From Hypomesus transpacificus (Eukaryota > Chordata > Actinopteri > Osmeriformes > Osmeridae): a stretch of 64,000 nucleotides of DNA. The position numbers and the translations under genes were made by a program. Positions 59,502 to 64,000 of this stretch are shown here, piece after piece; the first letter of the stretch is position 1, and every line of letters starts with the position of its first letter. The stretch covers positions 10,238,975 through 10,302,974 of the forward strand of contig NC_061068.1 of assembly GCF_021917145.1 (NCBI RefSeq), written 5' to 3'. Below the pieces are notes generated by a model that was given only the letters and a program-made list of their open reading frames with translations, did no database searches and was not told where the DNA came from.

Positions 59502-62500
59502 GTGAGTTTCATTGGGTTTCTGTAGTTATTATTGGTTCAGAATCAACATTGTCATGTAATGATTTGTAGGTTTTCTTCCTATTCCGAGCAAAACTGTGAA
59601 AGTTACCCCAAGTCAATGTAGGCTGTTATTTGTGGGGGTTTCATATAGACTAAAAGTCCATCTCCACAAGCATAATTTGCTTTGCACAGTTCGCCGCGCA
59701 CTGCGTCTCCACCCCCGGTCAGGAGTCAGTTTATCTTTCGAGCAACCAACATGCTTGGAAAAAAAGGGATTTGTGTAATCTGTAGTTGATCAAAAGGAAA
59801 CACATCCTGATGGTTGTTTCCCACGTGATGATAATATTAAAGGCAGGCAACCGTGGTGGGTGAGAGGGTCAGTGTAGTGCCACATAACAGAGTGAGGAAA
59901 TGATGATAACGTGAGGCATACTGGCTCGTGTGTTAACGATGTAGATAGGATGGTGGTTTCTCAGTATGCAAATGCAGACCTTAATGTATATCCCCATGTG
60001 GTTAAAGGAACACTGAGCCTATGTGGCAAAGACATCATAGCTCTATTTGAATAACTAAATTAATAAAATATAGTCTGTCTGAGTAGTCAATAACTGTAAT
60101 TGTCTAACTGCATTGACAACACCTCCTTCATATCGTCCCTTGGAATAAGCAAACAGCTCAACATAATTCATAATAGCTGTTCTGGTTATTCCTGATATAG
60201 GCCTTTGCCAGATTCAAGGCCAAACATGTAAATCGCAATGATAGGCCATACCGTAAATCAACAAATCGAATATGCATCAGTTTATTGGGAAGCAACTGAT
60301 CTTCAATCTCTTGTTTAAATTAATAAATACCAATGCTTCTTGTTCAAGCCCAAAGTTTTATTAGCCTACGATTTGCTTAAAGCCAACATTGCCATCTAGT
60401 GTTTGATGAAAATAATGAAAATAATTTCACATTCCATACAGCTTTGTGGTGACCGAAATGTGTCCTATTGGGTTTTGTTTACTGGTTGTTCAATGGTTGC
60501 AACTCAGGATTCAGTTATTTGTGACATACCGACAGACTAACTTCTGTCTGGGATTTGTGTTTCACTTACTGTAGACTCACCAACTCTTGGGATTCATTTT
60601 ATTCATATCACTACATCCAATAGGCTATTTGAGGATGGGGTTGTAGTTGAGGTCGGCTAGGGTTGACTTTTCGAAATGTTTACATTGGAAGCTCTAGGTA
60701 TATAGCTATATGAGGAATGCACAAAGACGTGGTTTTATTTGAAGAAGGGAGTATTGTAACTGCTCCTCTTTATTGCTGCTGTTCTTACCTCCTGGGGTTT
60801 GTCCAAGGACACTTGCCACTTTGGGCTTCCGCTAAAGCTGTGGAGACAGGAAGGCAAAAAGGAGCGTGAGTTTATTACATTTTATGGCCTGAACTACAGT
60901 GAAGTGTTTTGGCAGATCTTATCTTCCAAACACGTTTGACAGGTTTAATTGGTATAGAACCGTTTATTCTATAAGTAAGTAAGAATATGCTATAAAAAAA
61001 ACACAAAACAAAATAGGAAGACAAACTCAATCAAACGTGAAAAAAATTCCTGACACAAAAAGGATAGTTTTCGAACGTCTAAAGCCATATAGCCTGACAT
61101 ATTTTAGTAAGGCTACTTGGCGGCTAGTAATTTTGTAGCAGCTAATCCTGGGCTGGTAGGCCTACCAGATACAGACTTTACACTGGCATTTTGGCAAACT
61201 TGTATTTTTTCCTCCTGTCCTCCAACCCCTCTGTTTGTAGGCTACAAATTAGTAAATAGGCCAAGTTGAATCACGTTGGAATTACAGGATTATCAGAGGC
61301 TCGTCAAACCATGCGGATGTCCTTTGTATTCAGTTAAAGAAGGGCCCGGAAGCACTATGCGTCAAACCATGAACTTTATTGCCACATTATCTTAAAATGC
61401 GTATCCCAAAAGCTTTACTTAGTCATTACTCCAACGTAACATGTTGCTTTTGTACCGCAAACATTAAATCAATTCACTTAAACCCAATTGTGGGAGAATT
61501 CCATGTTTATTTTTAAATCGGCATGTTTTAATATAAATCTGCTACATTAAATCAAGGGTAAGTTAAGTAAAACATACAATTACATTTCTGGGCGGAACAA
61601 AGACGGTTGTCTAAATGTGACATTATAACATGTTACCCACTCTTTATATTTCAATCAGATGTTGCTCTCCCTCAAGCATTTGGGTAGCCAATTATTTAAT
61701 TAAACCAGAGAAAGTGAAGTGTCTAATTTTTGTAACAGCAACTCGGACTTTGCTTGCGTGGGAAAGATTAACCCTTCTCTAAAGGATCCGACTACAATAA
61801 GGTGGTTCAACTTCCTCCATGAATATATTTTGAAGATTGTGCCTTCAACCTCGTTAGCAATATAAAAATAATTTAGTTCTTGCATTGATAGACTATTCTA
61901 AATAAGATAAACACGTTTTTATGATTAATGAGGGCCTATGAATGTCCAACCCGCCTATCACCTTACTTGAGCAGACACCTTCAGCTAAATACCACTTAAC
62001 GCTACAGCAAATATGGCTCGTTGAATACGAGTTTACTCACATTATAGATTTAGATTCAAACTCGCCAGAAGAATCAACACTCCACAACCATTCTTATTTG
62101 TATTATTAGATCATAGATAAGCTTAACCGTTGTCTTCTTTTCATTATTTCATTGTTGTTATTGTCTTTTGTTAAGGTCGTATTCTGGCTATGTTTGGCAT
62201 TCTTTCGAAAAAGCATATAAATATAGATTTATTAGGTAGACACAAACATTTTTGAACCCCTACTTTTTTTCTTTCGGGTTAAATTGATCACGACGTAGAC
62301 TTACTGATGGTTAGTTGTAATCTGTTTTGGTAGACTAAATCAGTGGGCATAAGTGAATAATATTCTCTACAGCTAAGAACGTGCCAATTTTGTGACCGTC
62401 TGTAAAATTGTCTAAAGTTGGAAGTGCAAATTAGCATATAACCTACTTTTTTTTTCTTTTTTGTCAAGTCAAGCATTCTATAGGCCTTGAGGCAATAGCC

Positions 62501-64000
62501 TAATGTCTTTATGACCCTGTGCTTAAAGGTAATTCCATGCCAGACTGTCCTCAAAGAATGCAATAAAACACCTTCCCATAGGCTGCACTTTCACTTCCAT
62601 ATACGTTCCCTTCCTTACCCGAAACCCAATTAACAGACGCGATAGTTTTGTATACTTGTTTTAGGAGGTCAACAATGCCGACTAGATTTTTGTAAGCCTA
62701 TTTTAAACGGATATTTCAGAATAGAGGTTTATATATCCTTATCAACACCAAAACTTGGACGGTCAAATATAACCTAGCTTACACTGGCTTTCTCGGACAA
62801 TACCTATAAGATGATATTCAACTGCATTTTAACTCCAGCATGCGTCATGAGACTCATTTTTAAGTCACAGCTTTATCTTCCTTCTCAAAGATCAAAGCGT
62901 GTGCAGGAAACATTACGTTTGTCTCAGTTCTCTGCCAGTGTTTGTTAGTGTGATTGCATATTGCAGTACTTCATATGTGAAAATAGGCCTATTATAGGCT
63001 ATAGGATAGGCCTATTAGCCGTATAATTCAAATAGGTCATAAATAACATTAGGGCATTTGCCCTTTACTTACCCAAGATGTATATGACTCTGTGCACGTC
63101 ATAAACACAGACTAATTTAAACAAGAATGTGGAAAGCCCAAACTTGCAGGCTTTGTGGAAAACTAGGCAACAGTAAAAAGTAAGTAAATAATTCAATAAA
63201 CAACAAGCTGCTTGATTATGGAATATCATATTTTGCAGTTGATGGTCACTCTTAGACTGTTAAATGATACAGCACAGGCGTTTCATGAACCTTAATGGGC
63301 TGAGGTGGTGTAGATTTTTATAGCTCGGAATTACAACTCTTTATAGCAGGGTCTTGTTTCTCCCCACATGCCAATGGCCTGCCAAGTGTACACTCTCCCA
63401 AAAATCTATTTTTATTCCGAGATGGTTTCTGTTTTTTTAATTTTGTTCCTATACACGAATACACACTGTGCAAACAGGCAGTGGTAGACTGGAAGCTGTT
63501 ATTTGTCTGGTTTTATGACTTCTGCTGCTAACACAGGCATTTAAACATTATTTTGTAGTAAAAGTGCTATTAACCTTTTCTATTAGCAATGATAATTTCC
63601 ATTGTCAACGAAAGCTTTCTTGATCCGTTGCTAACCTTACCCTTCAATAACACAATTTGCGATGTGGATCTGTGTCTTTGAAATCATCAGCAGCAACAGC
63701 CTAATGCTCGCTTGACCACTGTAATATGATAGCCTATTGTTTGCCCTATACACCAATGCCTGCAAGTCAATATTGTGTGGATAGTTTGTGTAGGCCTAGT
63801 CTATGTGTGTTTGCGCCTGAAATACCCGCCTTTTGCCTACAATGATTCTAACAATCTATAGGCCAACTTTTTCCAATAAATTAATATCATACAATTACTT
63901 GACAAATTACAGACCGGCCTGATTACTTTAAAAACAAATTATTTGTAGCCTGAAAAATCATTTAAATCGGATGTAAAATCATTTTACATCCGATTTAAAT
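59502..64000. other. hoxc8a-hoxc6a spacer (partial)
   Basis: No Hox exon is present up to the window end, so hoxc6a lies outside. A block at about 63290-63450 contains repeated TTTATAG words (tttttatagctcgg, ctctttatagcagg), which are Cdx-like, and looks like a regulatory element. The last 41 bp form a perfect palindrome touching the edge. Otherwise AT-rich spacer. Confidence 0.5.
63960..64000. repeat. Perfect 20-bp-arm palindrome at the window edge
   Basis: Arm atttaaatcggatgtaaaat (63960-63979), one C, then its exact reverse complement (63981-64000). Because it reaches the last base, the true inverted repeat may be longer; it could be a MITE end or an assembly fold-back. Confidence 0.85.

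Noticed and set aside
58582..64000. hoxc6a coding exons
   Set aside because: Expected next in the cluster, but no Hox6 opening, hexapeptide or homeobox occurs before the window end.

Overview
The window is vertebrate, and specifically the posterior half of a teleost HoxC cluster of the 'a' type (hoxca). It is AT-rich, intron-containing DNA with very sparse coding sequence. Five two-exon Hox genes lie on the + strand in 5'-to-3' paralogue order: hoxc13a (9831-12120), hoxc12a (18534-20216), hoxc11a (30847-32903), hoxc9a (45210-47198) and hoxc8a (53682-55279). Having hoxc9a and hoxc8a next to c11-c13 indicates the 'a' duplicate, because the known hoxcb clusters are much more reduced. The species cannot be fixed from sequence. 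The many short taggcct/gcctac-type words and the tRNA-derived SINE suggest a non-model teleost, but this is only an impression.

Layout: 1-9.7 kb holds no gene, only simple repeats. hoxc13a and hoxc12a follow. A long empty 12a-11a spacer (20.2-30.7 kb) leads to hoxc11a. The 11a-9a interval (32.9-45.2 kb) is the most informative part of the window. Where hoxc10a should be there is no intact gene, but 39.52-39.77 kb carries a decayed Hox10-like homeobox with a stop codon, two small deletions and the loss of the homeodomain tryptophan. A promoter-like GC patch remains about 2 kb upstream (37.44-37.64 kb). The miR-196a hairpin (41.21-41.30 kb) is intact downstream of the dead gene. So the host gene position has decayed while the microRNA survived.

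The hoxc9a-hoxc8a spacer holds a 2.37 kb PIF/Harbinger-type DNA transposon (49996-52364) with matching terminal repeats, a CAG target-site duplication, a transposase fragment, and a 143-bp tandem duplication at its left end. A related shorter element lies at 47552-48343 and another at 57718-58581; the second has a SINE nested inside it. Two palindromic MITEs and several SINE copies lie in spacers and introns, which is notable because Hox clusters usually exclude transposons.

How the parts work together: the five Hox proteins are nuclear homeodomain transcription factors that pattern the posterior body axis. miR-196a, encoded in the c10a-c9a spacer, very probably represses hoxc8a, whose 3' UTR carries two 8-mer and one 7-mer seed matches within about 230 nt. 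A small exon-like segment at 59449-59501 may be an upstream noncoding exon for the more anterior genes (hoxc6a and beyond) that lie outside the window.
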